Source of the DNA: Candidatus Symbiopectobacterium sp. NZEC151
Lineage (GTDB): Bacteria; Pseudomonadota; Gammaproteobacteria; Enterobacterales; Enterobacteriaceae
Direction of reading: 5' to 3'
NCBI RefSeq assembly: GCF_025962655.1
Contig: NZ_JAGFPE010000001.1
Coordinates: forward strand, 1,426,001 to 1,490,000
Length of the DNA: 64,000 nucleotides
Shown: one piece after another, positions 34,995 through 45,292 of the stretch
Layout of the letters: each line of letters opens with the position of its first letter
How positions within the stretch are numbered: position 1 is the first letter of the stretch
The notes under the pieces: generated by a model
Told to the model about the DNA's origin: nothing
What the model saw: the letters and a program-made list of their open reading frames with translations, nothing else
Database searches by the model: none
Position numbers and translations under genes: made by a program

Positions 34995-37370
34995 TTACTT
35001 TTCTGCCAGCGTTAGCCAGGTCTGCACCACGGTATCCGGATTGAGCGACAGGCTGTCGATGCCTTGCTCCATCAGCCAGATGGCAAAGTCTTCGTGATCG
35101 GAAGGGCCTTGTCCGCAAATCCCCACGTATTTCCCCTGCGCCTTGGCCGCTTTGATCGCCATCGAAAGCAGCGCTTTCACCGCCTCGTTGCGTTCATCAA
35201 ACAGTTCAGACACTACGCCAGAATCGCGATCCAGACCCAACGCCAACTGCGTCATGTCGTTAGAGCCGATGGAGAAACCATCGAAATGCGCCAGGAACTG
35301 ATCCGCCAGCAGCGCGTTCGACGGGATCTCACACATCATGATCACCTTAAGGCCGTTCTCGCCGCGCTTGAGCCCTTGCTGCGCCAGCTCAGCGACCACG
35401 GCTTCCGCCTGCGCCACGGTGCGCACAAACGGGATCATCACTTCTACGTTGGTCAGCCCCATGTCATTACGCACGCGTTTCACCGCCGCGCATTCCAAGG
35501 CAAAACACGCTTTGAAATCCGGTGACACATAGCGTCCGGCCCCACGGAAGCCCAGCATCGGGTTTTCCTCATGCGGCTCATAGCGCTCACCGCCCACCAG
35601 GTTGGCGTATTCGTTGGATTTAAAGTCGGACAGGCGCACAATCACGCGCTTCGGCCAGAACGCTGCCGCCAGGGTAGCAATCCCTTCCGTCAGGCGCGCA
35701 ACGTAAAACTCAACCGGATCGTCATAGCCCTGCATCAACCCTTTGATCTCTTTTTGCAGCTCTGGCGTTTGACTGTCGAACTCCAGCAACGCACGCGGGT
35801 GCACGCCGATCATTCGGTTAATGATAAACTCCAGCCGCGCCAGGCCGACGCCATCGTTGGGCAGGCAGGCGAAATCAAATGCCCGATCGGGATTCCCCAC
35901 GTTCATCATGATTTTCAACGGCACAGGCGGCATTTCGTTGACTTGTGAACTCTTGACCTGAAACTCCAGCAGATCGGCATAGACGTATCCGGTGTCCCCT
36001 TCCGCACAGGATACCGTCGCTTTTTCGCCATCATGGAGACGTTCGGTGGCATCGCCACAGCCCACTACCGCAGGAATGCCCAGCTCACGCGCAATAATGG
36101 CTGCGTGACAGGTACGTCCACCGCGATTGGTCACGATAGCTGCGGCTTTCTTCATGATCGGCTCCCAATCCGGGTCGGTCATGTCGGTCACCAGCACATC
36201 ACCCGCCTGCACCAGATGCATTTCGCTGATATCCTGAATCACTTTTACCGGACCGGCACCGATGCGATGACCGATGGCACGACCTTCCGCCAGCACCTTG
36301 CCACGTTTGATCAGTTGGTAGCGCTCCATCACCTGACCGTTGGAGCGTACCGTCTCCGGTCGCGCCTGTACGATGTAGAGCTTGCCGGTATGCCCGTCTT
36401 TCGCCCATTCGATATCCATCGGACGACCGTAGTGTTTTTCAATCAGCAGCGCCTGATGCGATAACGCTTCCACTTCGGTATCCGTGAGGCTGAAACGCAC
36501 GCTCAGTTCTGCGGGCACATCCTCAATACGCACCTGTTTGCCGTGAGCCTGACTGTCGGCATACACCATGCGGATTTTTTTCGAGCCCATGGTACGGCGC
36601 ACAATGGCCGGTTTCCCGTTAAGCAGCGTCGGTTTGTGCACGTAGAACTCATCCGGGTTCACCGCCCCTTGCACCACCATTTCCCCAAGGCCATAGGCGG
36701 ACGTGATAAACACCACCTGATCGAAACCGGATTCGGTATCCAGCGTAAACATCACCCCCGATGCCGCCAGATCCGAGCGCACCATGCGCTGCACCCCGGC
36801 GGAGAGCGCGACGCCACGATGATCGTAGCCCTGATGCACACGGTACGAGATGGCGCGATCGTTAAACAGCGAGGCAAACACATGCTTCACCGCCACCATC
36901 ACCGCATCGATACCCTGCACATTGAGGAACGTCTCCTGCTGCCCGGCAAAGGAGGCATCCGGCATGTCTTCTGCCGTCGCGGAAGAACGCACCGCAAAAG
37001 AGGCCTCTTTCTCCCCTTCGGCCAGTTGATCGTAAGCCGCAGCGATCGCCTGCTCCAACTCAGGCTGGAACGGCGTGTCGATAATCCACTGGCGGATTTG
37101 CGCACCCGCTTTGGCGAGCTGGTTGACATCATCGATATCGGTACGATCCAGCAGCTCATAGATTCGCTGGTTGATACCGCTCTGCGTAAGGAAATCGTTA
37201 AACGCCTGCGCCGTTGTCGCAAAACCATTGGGAACCGATACGCCAAGTTCTGACAAATGGGTGATCATCTCACCCAGAGAGGCATTCTTGCCGCCCACCC
37301 GCTCAACGTCATGCATGCCAAGCTGGTTATACCAAAGGACATTACGCAAATCAGGGCCGTTATTGGACAT
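34995..37370 (-). CDS. ppsA: Phosphoenolpyruvate synthase
   Basis: Encodes 791 residues from ATG 37370 ([18 protein letters not shown]), with AAAGGA upstream. It converts pyruvate and ATP to PEP, AMP and phosphate, which is needed for gluconeogenesis from three-carbon substrates. The N-terminal ATP-grasp domain ([33 protein letters not shown]) is followed by the swivelling phosphohistidine domain with [15 protein letters not shown] (His about 421). The C-terminal PEP-binding barrel contains the CGQGPSDH active-site Cys. The divergent gene ppsR encodes its regulatory kinase/phosphorylase. In E. coli, Cra activates ppsA, opposite to pykF. Confidence 0.97.
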   Translation of the reverse strand: MSNNGPDLRNVLWYNQLGMHDVERVGGKNASLGEMITHLSELGVSVPNGFATTAQAFNDFLTQSGINQRIYELLDRTDIDDVNQLAKAGAQIRQWIIDTPFQPELEQAIAAAYDQLAEGEKEASFAVRSSATAEDMPDASFAGQQETFLNVQGIDAVMVAVKHVFASLFNDRAISYRVHQGYDHRGVALSAGVQRMVRSDLAASGVMFTLDTESGFDQVVFITSAYGLGEMVVQGAVNPDEFYVHKPTLLNGKPAIVRRTMGSKKIRMVYADSQAHGKQVRIEDVPAELSVRFSLTDTEVEALSHQALLIEKHYGRPMDIEWAKDGHTGKLYIVQARPETVRSNGQVMERYQLIKRGKVLAEGRAIGHRIGAGPVKVIQDISEMHLVQAGDVLVTDMTDPDWEPIMKKAAAIVTNRGGRTCHAAIIARELGIPAVVGCGDATERLHDGEKATVSCAEGDTGYVYADLLEFQVKSSQVNEMPPVPLKIMMNVGNPDRAFDFACLPNDGVGLARLEFIINRMIGVHPRALLEFDSQTPELQKEIKGLMQGYDDPVEFYVARLTEGIATLAAAFWPKRVIVRLSDFKSNEYANLVGGERYEPHEENPMLGFRGAGRYVSPDFKACFALECAAVKRVRNDMGLTNVEVMIPFVRTVAQAEAVVAELAQQGLKRGENGLKVIMMCEIPSNALLADQFLAHFDGFSIGSNDMTQLALGLDRDSGVVSELFDERNEAVKALLSMAIKAAKAQGKYVGICGQGPSDHEDFAIWLMEQGIDSLSLNPDTVVQTWLTLAEK

Positions 37371-37686
37371 CGAAAATAATCCTTTCTGCATACGATTTCG
37401 GTCTGCATACCACAGGGTATGGAGACCATTGGGGATAGGTAAAATGTTGGTTGGGCAATTGCCTCAACGCCATGAATGTAGCATAGCGTTTAACAAACCT
37501 GGGAAAGGTGAATCGTTCAACCTATGAAATAAAAACGATTTCACTGCTGAATCTTGCTTAACGGGGTAAAAATACAATACTGTAAAAGTTTAACTGGTTT
37601 ATCATGAAGATAATGAAATACCGTTTCATTAAAAATATCGTTCAACGCCAATTTTTGAACGAGTTTAGTCATTATTTTTCGCAGAC
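37371..37686. promoter_or_regulatory. Divergent promoter region ppsA/ppsR
   Basis: This 316-bp gene-free stretch holds both promoters. The clearest element is a perfect inverted repeat TAATGAAA-TACCG-TTTCATTA at 37611-37631. GCTGAATC at about 37546, followed by TTGCTTAA, is a partial Cra half-site. No exact Cra consensus was found. Confidence 0.55.
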
Positions 37687-38526
37687 ATGAAAGCAGGGGT
37701 TGATGTGGAAAGAAGCGTCTTTTATATCTCCGATGGTACCGCCATCACCGCCGAAGTGTTAGGTCATGCGGTACTTTCTCAGTTTCCTGTCAACACGGTT
37801 AGCTACACGCTGCCGTTTGTGGAAAGTGAAGCGCGCGCCAACGCAGTACGTGAACGCATCAATACGCTCTATCAGCAAACGGGTGTGCGCCCGCTGGTGT
37901 TTTATTCCATCATTAACCAGACCGTGCGGGATATTATCAACAGCAGCGACGGTTTTTGTCAGGATATCGTGCAGGCACTGGTTGCGCCATTGCAGCAAGA
38001 ACTCAATATCCCTCCCGCGCCGGAGGCCAACCGCACCCACGGCCTGACAGCTAAAAACCTCGGCAAATACGATGCGCGCATCGCTGCCATTGACTACACG
38101 CTCGCCCACGACGATGGCATTTCATTGCGCAATCTCGATCAAGCGCAGGTGATATTACTCGGCGTGTCCCGCTGCGGCAAAACGCCCACCAGCCTGTATC
38201 TCGCCATGCAGTTTGGCATTCGCGCCGCCAACTATCCTTTCATCGCCGATGACATGGACAACCTGCGCCTGCCTGAAGCGCTAAAATCGTTTCAACACAA
38301 GCTGTTCGGCCTGACCATTGATGCCGAACGCTTGGCGGCGATCCGTGAAGAGCGGCGCGGCAACAGTCGCTATGCGTCATTGCGCCAGTGCCGGATGGAA
38401 CTGAGCGAAGTGGAAGCACTGTTTCGTCGTCATCAGATCCCTTACCTCAACACGACAAACTACTCCGTGGAGGAGATTTCAGCCAAGATCATCGACATAT
38501 TAGGCATGAGTCGTCGCATGTACTAG
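37687..38526 (+). CDS. ppsR: PEP synthase regulatory protein (bifunctional kinase/pyrophosphorylase) PpsR
   Basis: Encodes 279 residues of the DUF299 family. PpsR inactivates PEP synthase by ADP-dependent phosphorylation of its active-site threonine next to the phosphorylated His, and reactivates it by phosphate-dependent removal. Features are [24 protein letters not shown] at the N-terminus and the P-loop [11 protein letters not shown] (about residues 159-169). [28 protein letters not shown] and the conserved end MSRRMY are also present. It is divergent from ppsA, 316 bp away. It acts in the cytoplasm. Confidence 0.96.
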   Translation: MKAGVDVERSVFYISDGTAITAEVLGHAVLSQFPVNTVSYTLPFVESEARANAVRERINTLYQQTGVRPLVFYSIINQTVRDIINSSDGFCQDIVQALVAPLQQELNIPPAPEANRTHGLTAKNLGKYDARIAAIDYTLAHDDGISLRNLDQAQVILLGVSRCGKTPTSLYLAMQFGIRAANYPFIADDMDNLRLPEALKSFQHKLFGLTIDAERLAAIREERRGNSRYASLRQCRMELSEVEALFRRHQIPYLNTTNYSVEEISAKIIDILGMSRRMY

Positions 38527-38859
38527 TACATTATCATTTTTTAACAAAAGCGGGTTGAATTGCCCCCTGATTGAGTTATCGTGGATGCCATGACTTCCCG
38601 ACATGTCGTCGTAGCGAAGCAACCCATTTGGTAGGAGAAGGGGAAAATCTGACACTCGCTTAGCGCCCAAGCGCCCCGCCGCCGTCTGACACGATGCGCG
38701 AACCATTCACTCACACTGGCCTTATCTTCAAGAAGATAAATGCAGTGTGGGCGATGACTTATTTCTATGCGCGTCACCCCTTGGTTCAGCGGCGTTTCTT
38801 TGCGAGACGAACCGCCATGCGACACGGTCCCCTGATCGACCCGTAAGTAGAGATATTGC
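38527..38859 (+). promoter_or_regulatory. aroH upstream region with a long hairpin
   Basis: This 333-bp gap contains the aroH promoter. A structured element, CACACTG-GCC-TTATCTTC-AA-GAAGATAA-ATG-CAGTGTG, occupies 38712-38749: two stems of 7 and 8 bp with a symmetric internal loop. A 14-codon frame (38590-38634) ends with a single Trp codon and could be a leader peptide, but it has no clear ribosome site. E. coli aroH is repressed by TrpR; I found no full trp operator. Confidence 0.5.
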
Positions 38860-39906
38860 ATGTTAAAAACTGATGAGTTACGCAGCCAGCGGCTCGATCG
38901 TCTGATCGCGCCGCAGGCGCTGCTGGCGCAGCTGCCAGTTTCGTCCGCCGTTGCTGAAAACGTGACAACGTCACGAAACAGGATAGAAAATATTCTCACC
39001 GGAAAAGACCCCCGTTTGCTGGTGATCGTTGGCCCTTGTTCCATTCACGATGTTGATGCTGCGCTGGATTATGCACGGCTGCTATCTGCACTGCGTAATC
39101 GCTATCTGGATCGCCTGGAAATCGTGATGCGTACCTATTTTGAGAAACCGCGCACCGTTGTCGGCTGGAAAGGATTGATTTCCGATCCGGCCCTTGATGG
39201 CAGCTATCAGGTCAATCACGGTCTGACACTGGCACGCCGTCTGTTACTGGATATCAACGCGCTCGGCCTGCCCACAGCAACAGAATTTCTGGATATGGTT
39301 ACCGGTCAATATATTGCCGATGTCATCAGTTGGGGAGCCATTGGCGCGCGAACCACGGAAAGTCAGATCCACCGCGAAATGGCCTCCGCCCTCTCCTGCC
39401 CGGTGGGTTTCAAAAATGGAACCGACGGCAATCTGCGTATCGCCATCGATGCCATCCGAGCCGCGCGCGCGTCGCACCTGTTTCTGTCGCCGGATAAACA
39501 AGGGCAGATGACCATCTACCAGACGCACGGCAACCCCTATGGTCACATCATTCTGCGCGGCGGGAAAAATCCCAATTATCACGCCGCCGATATTCAGGCC
39601 GCCTGCGAGCTGCTGCGCGAATTCGCCTTGCCGTCACAGCTGGTGGTGGATTTTAGCCACGGCAACAGCTACAAACAGTACCAGCGACAAATGGATGTGT
39701 GCGCCGATGTGTGCCAACAGATACGTTCGGGTTCGCGCGCCATTGCAGGTGTTATGGTGGAAAGCTTTCTGGTTGAAGGTCAGCAACCGTTGGCTGCGCC
39801 GCAAACGCTGGTTTACGGCAAATCGATTACCGATGGTTGCCTGGGCTGGCAGGAGACTGAAACCCTGCTTGCACAGTTAGCCGATGCGGTAGACAGCCGC
39901 TTCTAA
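38860..39906 (+). CDS. aroH: Trp-sensitive 3-deoxy-7-phosphoheptulonate (DAHP) synthase
   Basis: Encodes 348 residues, the same length as E. coli AroH. It condenses PEP and erythrose 4-phosphate to DAHP, the first step of the shikimate pathway. Motifs are VIVGPCSIHDVDAA, MRTYFEKPRTVVGWKGLISDP, GARTTESQIHREMAS, GFKNGTDG and VVDFSHGNS; Cys, His, Glu and Asp metal ligands are in place. The assignment to the Trp-sensitive isozyme rests on the opening LKTDELRSQRLDRLI and on the position next to ppsR, as in E. coli. PEP is the shared substrate with the adjacent ppsA/ppsR pair. Confidence 0.92.
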   Translation: MLKTDELRSQRLDRLIAPQALLAQLPVSSAVAENVTTSRNRIENILTGKDPRLLVIVGPCSIHDVDAALDYARLLSALRNRYLDRLEIVMRTYFEKPRTVVGWKGLISDPALDGSYQVNHGLTLARRLLLDINALGLPTATEFLDMVTGQYIADVISWGAIGARTTESQIHREMASALSCPVGFKNGTDGNLRIAIDAIRAARASHLFLSPDKQGQMTIYQTHGNPYGHIILRGGKNPNYHAADIQAACELLREFALPSQLVVDFSHGNSYKQYQRQMDVCADVCQQIRSGSRAIAGVMVESFLVEGQQPLAAPQTLVYGKSITDGCLGWQETETLLAQLADAVDSRF

Positions 39907-39926
39907 CGCCCTACTGCCTTTCAACC

Positions 39927-39952
39927 GCGCACGGTCATTTCTGGCCGTGCGC
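39927..39952 (+). terminator. Hairpin after aroH
   Basis: GCGCACGG/CCGTGCGC forms an 8-bp perfect stem with a 10-base loop, 20 bp after the aroH stop. A T tract is missing, so termination is probable but not certain. Confidence 0.55.
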
Positions 39953-40031
39953 TGCCGCTCTGTCATCCCCGCTGGCTCGTCTGTTTCCCACGTATTAAGA
40001 AATCTTCACTTGATGTCACCTTTTGGCAACA

Positions 40032-40046
40032 TGAAAATGATTCTCA
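40032..40046. promoter_or_regulatory. Fur box of the hmuSTUV operon
   Basis: TGAAAATGATTCTCA matches the 7-1-7 Fur consensus except at two positions. It lies 64 bp before the hmuS start, with TAATAC (a -10 candidate) at about 40067 in between. Confidence 0.82.
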
Positions 40047-40109
40047 TTTATTAAGTAAATTATTTCTAATACGATAACACCCATCGCAGAACGACCACAG
40101 GAACAGACA

Positions 40110-41159
40110 ATGCCGAACGCGATTTATGCTCAATACCTGCAAGCCAAAAACAACAATCCCCGCCAGTACGCCCGTGATATCGCCACGACGCTCGGCATCA
40201 GTGAAGCAGTATTGACGCACGCCCGCGTCGGTCATGATGCGCAACGCTTGCAAGGCGATGCCAAGCGCTGGCTGCTGGCGTTGGAGAAGGTCGGCCAGAC
40301 CAAATCCATTACGCGCAACACCTATGCGGTACATGAACAGGTCGGCGTTTACCAAAATCAGCACTTAGACGGCCATGCGGGACTGATCCTTAACCCTTAC
40401 GCGCTGGATCTTCGCCTGTTTTTGCACCAGTGGAATGTGGCCTTCAGCCTGCGGGAAGAGACCGCGCGCGGCGAACGTCAGAGCATTCAATTTTTTGACC
40501 ATCAGGGTGATGCCATCCTGAAGGTGTATGCCACCGAACAGACCGATATGACGGCATGGGCCGCGTATCTGGCCGAATTTGTGACGGAGGTTAACCCTGA
40601 GGTGCAGTTACGTCCGGAAACCCCGGCGGCCACTCAGGCTCCCAGCATCGACCAGGCAGCATTTGAGGCCGAATGGCGTGCCATGACGGACGTACATCAA
40701 TTTTTCATTCTGCTCAAACGTTATAACCTTACGCGTCAACAGGCGTTCCGCGCCGTGAAAGACGATCTGGCCTGCCAGGTCGATAACAGCGCCCTGTCGC
40801 AGATTTTGGCCGCCGCGCAGCAGGATCAAAACGACATCATGGTGTTCGTTGGCAGCCGTGGCTGCGTACAGATCTTCACCGGCCCCATCGCACGGGTGGA
40901 GAAAATGGCGCAGCACGCCGAGTGGATCAACATTTTTAACCCGGATTTCACCCTGCACTTGATTGAAGATGCCATTGCCGAAAGCTGGATCACCCGTAAA
41001 CCGACCACAGATGGCGTCGTCACCAGCCTGGAACTCTATGCAGCTGACGGCACGCAAATCGCACAGTTATTCGGCCAGCGCACTGAAGGCACGCCGGAAC
41101 AGGCACAATGGCGCGCACAAATCGAAGCGCTCACCGCAAATAAGGAACTGGTCGCATGA
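40110..41159 (+). CDS. hmuS: Haem-degrading / haem-trafficking protein HmuS
   Basis: Encodes 349 residues made of two homologous halves (about 25-175 and 200-345), as in HemS, ChuS and HmuS. It binds haem in the cytoplasm after import and breaks it down or hands it on, releasing iron. The haem-contact region is [15 protein letters not shown] (His near residue 77). Further conserved parts are [24 protein letters not shown] and [22 protein letters not shown] precedes ATG 40110. It is the first gene of a four-gene operon (overlapping stop and start ATGA with hmuT) behind a Fur box. The receptor gene hmuR and the small hemP, usually just upstream, are not here. Confidence 0.94.
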   Translation: MPNAIYAQYLQAKNNNPRQYARDIATTLGISEAVLTHARVGHDAQRLQGDAKRWLLALEKVGQTKSITRNTYAVHEQVGVYQNQHLDGHAGLILNPYALDLRLFLHQWNVAFSLREETARGERQSIQFFDHQGDAILKVYATEQTDMTAWAAYLAEFVTEVNPEVQLRPETPAATQAPSIDQAAFEAEWRAMTDVHQFFILLKRYNLTRQQAFRAVKDDLACQVDNSALSQILAAAQQDQNDIMVFVGSRGCVQIFTGPIARVEKMAQHAEWINIFNPDFTLHLIEDAIAESWITRKPTTDGVVTSLELYAADGTQIAQLFGQRTEGTPEQAQWRAQIEALTANKELVA

Positions 41160-41974
41160 AAAACTGGCTTTACGCACTGCTCCTGACGCTGCCGCTGGGT
41201 GCCAGCGCCAATGAACGTATCGTCTCCATTGGCGGTGATGTCACCGAAATTATTTACGCGCTCGGCGCTGAGCAGCAGCTTATCGCCCGCGACAGTACCA
41301 GTACGCACCCGGCCGCAACGCAAGCACTGCCGGATGTCGGCTATATGCGCCAGTTGAATGCAGAAGGCATTCTGTCGTTAAAACCGACGTTGGTGATTGC
41401 CAGTGAGTTGTCGCAACCCTCTCTGGTGCTCAAGCAAGTGGCAGACAGCGGCGTCAAGGTGATCATGGTGCCTGCGCAACCGACGCTGGAAAGCATTCCG
41501 CAGAAAATCAGCGCCATCGCACAGGCGCTGCACAAAGAGCGCGAAGGCAAGGTGCTGACCGACCGTTATCAGCAACAGGTATCCGCCGTGGCACAGCAAC
41601 CGCTGCCCGTCAAAGCGCTGTTCGTTCTCAGTCACGGCGGTATGACGGCCATGGCGGCGGGGAAAAACACCCCTGCCGATACGGTGATTCGCGCAGCCGG
41701 GTTACAAAATGCCATGCCTGACGTGGTGCGCTACCAGCCGTTGTCGCAAGAAGGCGTTATCGCCAGCGCGCCCGATCTGCTGTTGATCTCGGCACAGGGT
41801 TTGCAGAGTTTGGGTGGCGAAGAGAAAATCTGGCAGTTGCCCGGTGTGGCATTGACCCCGGCAGGCAAACACCGCCGCGTGGTGGTGGTCGATGATATGG
41901 CGATGCTCGGCTTTACGCTGGAAACTCCGGCGCTGTTAACCACACTGCGTCACGCCGCCGAGCAGGTGAAATGA
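41156..41974 (+). CDS. hmuT: Haem ABC transporter periplasmic binding protein HmuT
   Basis: Encodes 272 residues with a signal peptide ([18 protein letters not shown]). It carries haem from the outer-membrane receptor to HmuUV. The class III binding-protein fold is evident: [32 protein letters not shown] near the N-terminus, then [26 protein letters not shown] and VGYMRQ match the tyrosine-containing haem-binding region of ShuT and HmuT. ATGA overlaps link it to hmuS before and hmuU after, so the three are translationally coupled. Confidence 0.94.
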   Translation: MKNWLYALLLTLPLGASANERIVSIGGDVTEIIYALGAEQQLIARDSTSTHPAATQALPDVGYMRQLNAEGILSLKPTLVIASELSQPSLVLKQVADSGVKVIMVPAQPTLESIPQKISAIAQALHKEREGKVLTDRYQQQVSAVAQQPLPVKALFVLSHGGMTAMAAGKNTPADTVIRAAGLQNAMPDVVRYQPLSQEGVIASAPDLLLISAQGLQSLGGEEKIWQLPGVALTPAGKHRRVVVVDDMAMLGFTLETPALLTTLRHAAEQVK

Positions 41975-42975
41975 GGCTACGAGAACGTCCCCGCCTGATG
42001 TTGGCGGGGCTGATGTGTTTCACTCTGCTGTTAATGCTGGGTGCCGCCAATATGGGGGCACTTACGCTTTCGTTACGCCAGCTGTGGCATGCTCCGCTCA
42101 GCGATCCGCTGTGGCATATCTGGCTCAACATTCGCCTACCGCGCGTGATGCTGGCACTGCTGGTGGGCAGCGCGCTCGCCGCGGCTGGGGCAGTGATGCA
42201 GGGGCTGTTTCGCAATCCGCTAGCTGACCCCGGTTTGCTGGGCATTAGCAGCGGCGCAGCCTTGTTTGTCGCGTTTGCGCTGTTGATGCCTTTGGGCCTG
42301 CCTCCGTTATTAGCACTCTACAGCCCGATGTTGGCCGCCTTCGCGGGCAGTCTGGCGGTGACCGCCATTCTGTTTATGTTGGGACGCGATGAGCGCGGCG
42401 GCGTTACCCGCCTGCTGTTAACCGGCATTGCTCTGAATGCGCTGTGCGGCGCTGCCGTCGGCGTACTGACCTACATCAGTAACGATCAGCAACTGCGCCA
42501 GTTTTCACTCTGGGGTATGGGCAGTCTGGGGCAAGCGCAGTGGCCAGTGCTGCTGGTGGCCGCTTCGCTGATCGTTCCCGCCATGGTGGGCGTACAGTGC
42601 TATGCCCGCAAACTCAATCTGCTCCAGTTAGGTGACGAAGACGCACACTATCTGGGCGTGAAGGTCAAACAGACCAAGCTGATTTTGCTGCTGCTCAGCG
42701 CGCTGCTGGTTGGCACGGCGGTGGCGGTCAGCGGCGTGATTGCGTTTATCGGGCTGGTTATCCCGCATCTGGTGCGCATGAACCTGAGCGCCGATCACCG
42801 CTGGTTGCTGCCCGGTTCAGCGCTGGCAGGCGCGGGATTGCTTATCGCCGCCGATACGCTGGCACGAACCCTGCTGGCCCCGGCGGAAATGCCCGTGGGT
42901 TTGCTCACCAGTCTGATTGGTGGCCCCTACTTCCTCTGGCTGATTGTCACGCATAAGGGACGAACTCATGACTAA
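41971..42975 (+). CDS. hmuU: Haem ABC transporter permease HmuU
   Basis: Encodes 334 residues of a FecCD/BtuC-type permease with about ten membrane spans. Landmarks are the [45 protein letters not shown] block and the coupling-loop region [28 protein letters not shown] and [18 protein letters not shown] are conserved at the end. It forms the inner-membrane channel with HmuV. It is paralogous to BtuC in this window (49187-50203), with the same signature blocks. It shares an ATGA junction with hmuT and overlaps hmuV by eight bases. Confidence 0.95.
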   Translation: MRLRERPRLMLAGLMCFTLLLMLGAANMGALTLSLRQLWHAPLSDPLWHIWLNIRLPRVMLALLVGSALAAAGAVMQGLFRNPLADPGLLGISSGAALFVAFALLMPLGLPPLLALYSPMLAAFAGSLAVTAILFMLGRDERGGVTRLLLTGIALNALCGAAVGVLTYISNDQQLRQFSLWGMGSLGQAQWPVLLVAASLIVPAMVGVQCYARKLNLLQLGDEDAHYLGVKVKQTKLILLLLSALLVGTAVAVSGVIAFIGLVIPHLVRMNLSADHRWLLPGSALAGAGLLIAADTLARTLLAPAEMPVGLLTSLIGGPYFLWLIVTHKGRTHD

Positions 42976-43750
42976 CCGTCTGACAGCCCAGCATCTGCAC
43001 TATCAGGTTGCCGGACGTACCTTGATTGATGACGTTTCGTTGGACATTAACGGCGGTGAGATCGTTGCGATTATCGGTCCGAACGGGGCGGGAAAATCCA
43101 CGCTGCTGCGCTTGCTCACCGGCTATTTGGCCCCGGACAGCGGTGAATGCCAGTTGGCCGGAAAAGCGCTCGCTGACTGGCAGCCTGATGCCTTGGCTAA
43201 AACCCGCGCCGTAATGCGCCAACACGGGGCACTGAATTTTCCGTTTAGCGTGCGCGACGTGGTTGCCATGGGACGTGCGCCCTATCGCCACGATCGCGCG
43301 GGTGACAGCGTGGTCGACCATGTTATGGCGTTAACCGAATGCACCGCGTTGGCCCGGCAGGATTATCGCCACCTTTCCGGCGGGGAGCAGCAGCGGGTGC
43401 AGTTGGCGCGCGTGCTGGCGCAGTTATGGCACCCGACACCAACGCCCTGCTGGCTGTTTCTGGATGAGCCGACCTCGGCACTCGATCTCTATCATCAGCA
43501 ACACCTGCTGCGTCTGCTCAAGCAGCTCACGCAACAGCAACCCCTTGCGGTGTGCTGCATCCTGCACGATCTGAATCTGGCTGCACTGTATGCCGATCGC
43601 ATTGCTCTGCTGCATCAGGGAAAACTGGTGGCACAAGGCACACCGCAGGCGGTATTGCAAAGCGAAACGCTCACACAATGGTATCAGGCCGACGTGCTGG
43701 TACACCCACACCCCGATGACGCGACGCCGCAGGTTTTTCTGCGCCGTTAA
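42968..43750 (+). CDS. hmuV: Haem ABC transporter ATP-binding protein HmuV
   Basis: Encodes 260 residues from ATG 42968 ([13 protein letters not shown]), with AAGGGACG upstream; a longer frame to 42944 lies inside hmuU. Walker [10 protein letters not shown] (about 38-46), signature [13 protein letters not shown] and Walker [14 protein letters not shown] identify the ATPase that drives haem import through HmuU. The extra residues before Walker B ([11 protein letters not shown]) are typical of the HmuV/HemV group. The stop is one base from the end of the convergent selO gene, so no room is left for a terminator. Confidence 0.95.
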   Translation: MTNRLTAQHLHYQVAGRTLIDDVSLDINGGEIVAIIGPNGAGKSTLLRLLTGYLAPDSGECQLAGKALADWQPDALAKTRAVMRQHGALNFPFSVRDVVAMGRAPYRHDRAGDSVVDHVMALTECTALARQDYRHLSGGEQQRVQLARVLAQLWHPTPTPCWLFLDEPTSALDLYHQQHLLRLLKQLTQQQPLAVCCILHDLNLAALYADRIALLHQGKLVAQGTPQAVLQSETLTQWYQADVLVHPHPDDATPQVFLRR

Positions 43751-43751
43751 C

Positions 43752-45203
43752 CTAGCTGGAACAAGACACTTCCAACGCTTTCCCCCACGCTGGCGGCGCT
43801 GCCGCCAGCGATTGGTATTCAGGCTGTTCGTCATACGGGCGCGAAAGGGCCTGATGCAACTGCGACAGCGGGCCTATATCATCCTGCTCTGCCGCTTCAA
43901 TCGCCTGCTGCGCCAGATAGTTACGCAGGATATATTTCGGGTTGGCTGCTTTCATGCTGCGCTGACGTTGGGCATCGCTCTGCGTCTCCAGCGCCAGCCG
44001 TGCACGATAGTCGCGAAACCAGGCGTCAAACGTCACCCGGTCGATAAACAGGTCGCGCAGTGGCGAATCGGCGCTCTGCACTTCGGTGTCACTCAGCAGG
44101 CGGAAGGTGCGGGTATAGTCGCTGCGCTCACGCGCCATCAAATTCAGCAACCCCACCAGCAGATCGTTATCGCTGGCATCGGTATCGAAAAAACCCAGCT
44201 TGGCGCGCATCAGTTGGCCAAAATGCGCCATCAGGGCCGGTTCATAGCAACCCAGTGCGGTTTCCAGTGATTCCACTGACAACAACCCCGAGAGTGCCTG
44301 CGCTAAGCGATGCAAATTCCACAGCGCCACCGCAGGCTGGTTATCAAACGCATAACGACCGTTGTAATCGGAGTGATTGCAGACAAAGTCAGGTTGATAG
44401 TCATCCATAAAACCGTAGGGACCATAATCAAACGTCAGGCCCAGGATCGACATATTGTCGGTGTTCATCACGCCGTGGGCGAACCCCACAGCCTGCCAAT
44501 GGGCGACCATGCGCGCCGTGCGTTCGACAACATCGGTAAACCACAGCGAGTAGCGCTGTTCGTCGTGCTGCCACTGCGGCCAGTGGTGTGTGATGGCGAA
44601 ATCAGCCAGTTTTTTCACCTGCTCCGGCTGACGCGCATAATAAAAATGCTCAAAATGGCCGAAACGCAGATGGCTTTCGGCAACACGCATCAGCATCGCG
44701 CCCCGCTCCTGCCGTTCGCGCTGAACGGGTTCATCGCTGGTAACGATCGCCAAGGCGCGCGTAGTAGGAATGCCCAGATGATGCAGTGCTTCTGACGCGA
44801 GAAATTCGCGAATCACCGATCGCAGCACCGCGCGACCGTCGCCCATGCGCGAATAGGGTGTCAACCCCGCTCCTTTCAGGTGCCACTCCATGCCAGTGCC
44901 GTTTGCCAGCCGTTGCTCACCCAGCAAAATGCCCCGCCCATCGCCCAGTTGTCCGGCCCATGTGCCAAACTGATGACCGCTATAAACCTGCGCCAGCGGC
45001 AGCATACCGGGCAGCAGCGTCTTGCCTTGCCAGATATCAATGTGTTCAGGCTGAAACCAACTGGCAGGCACCGCCAACTGCTCCGCCAGCTGCGCGCTGT
45101 GATACAGCAGGCGAGCACCCTGTAACGGTGTGGGTGAAAGCGCCGTGTAGCATCCGGGCAAGGCGTCATGGTAGTGGTGGGTAAATCGTAGTCCCTGTGT
45201 CAT
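43752..45203 (-). CDS. selO: Protein adenylyltransferase SelO (YdiU)
   Basis: Encodes 483 residues of the pseudokinase SelO, which transfers AMP to Ser, Thr or Tyr of proteins and takes part in redox homeostasis. Blocks seen are [69 protein letters not shown] (metal-binding Asn and Asp) and [11 protein letters not shown]. The C-terminus VSCSS has Cys where animal SelO has selenocysteine, the normal bacterial form. It lies next to ydiV on the same strand, as ydiU and ydiV do in E. coli. Confidence 0.95.
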   Translation of the reverse strand: MTQGLRFTHHYHDALPGCYTALSPTPLQGARLLYHSAQLAEQLAVPASWFQPEHIDIWQGKTLLPGMLPLAQVYSGHQFGTWAGQLGDGRGILLGEQRLANGTGMEWHLKGAGLTPYSRMGDGRAVLRSVIREFLASEALHHLGIPTTRALAIVTSDEPVQRERQERGAMLMRVAESHLRFGHFEHFYYARQPEQVKKLADFAITHHWPQWQHDEQRYSLWFTDVVERTARMVAHWQAVGFAHGVMNTDNMSILGLTFDYGPYGFMDDYQPDFVCNHSDYNGRYAFDNQPAVALWNLHRLAQALSGLLSVESLETALGCYEPALMAHFGQLMRAKLGFFDTDASDNDLLVGLLNLMARERSDYTRTFRLLSDTEVQSADSPLRDLFIDRVTFDAWFRDYRARLALETQSDAQRQRSMKAANPKYILRNYLAQQAIEAAEQDDIGPLSQLHQALSRPYDEQPEYQSLAAAPPAWGKALEVSCSS

Positions 45204-45292
45204 CGTCGTTCTATCACTCTACTGCGTCTGTCAACCTTGAGTGTAGAACGTCAGCGGGGAAATAAACACGGAGTAAATGCAGGGGTACTGGT

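Noticed and set aside
36543-37253. Open frame of 236 codons opposite ppsA
   Set aside because: Complement of the conserved ATP-grasp domain of ppsA; not a gene.
38516-38530. Palindrome ATGTACTAGTACAT as a TrpR operator for aroH
   Set aside because: It covers the ppsR stop codon, has only one CTAG core, lies over 300 bp from aroH and is largely dictated by the conserved C-terminal residues of PpsR.
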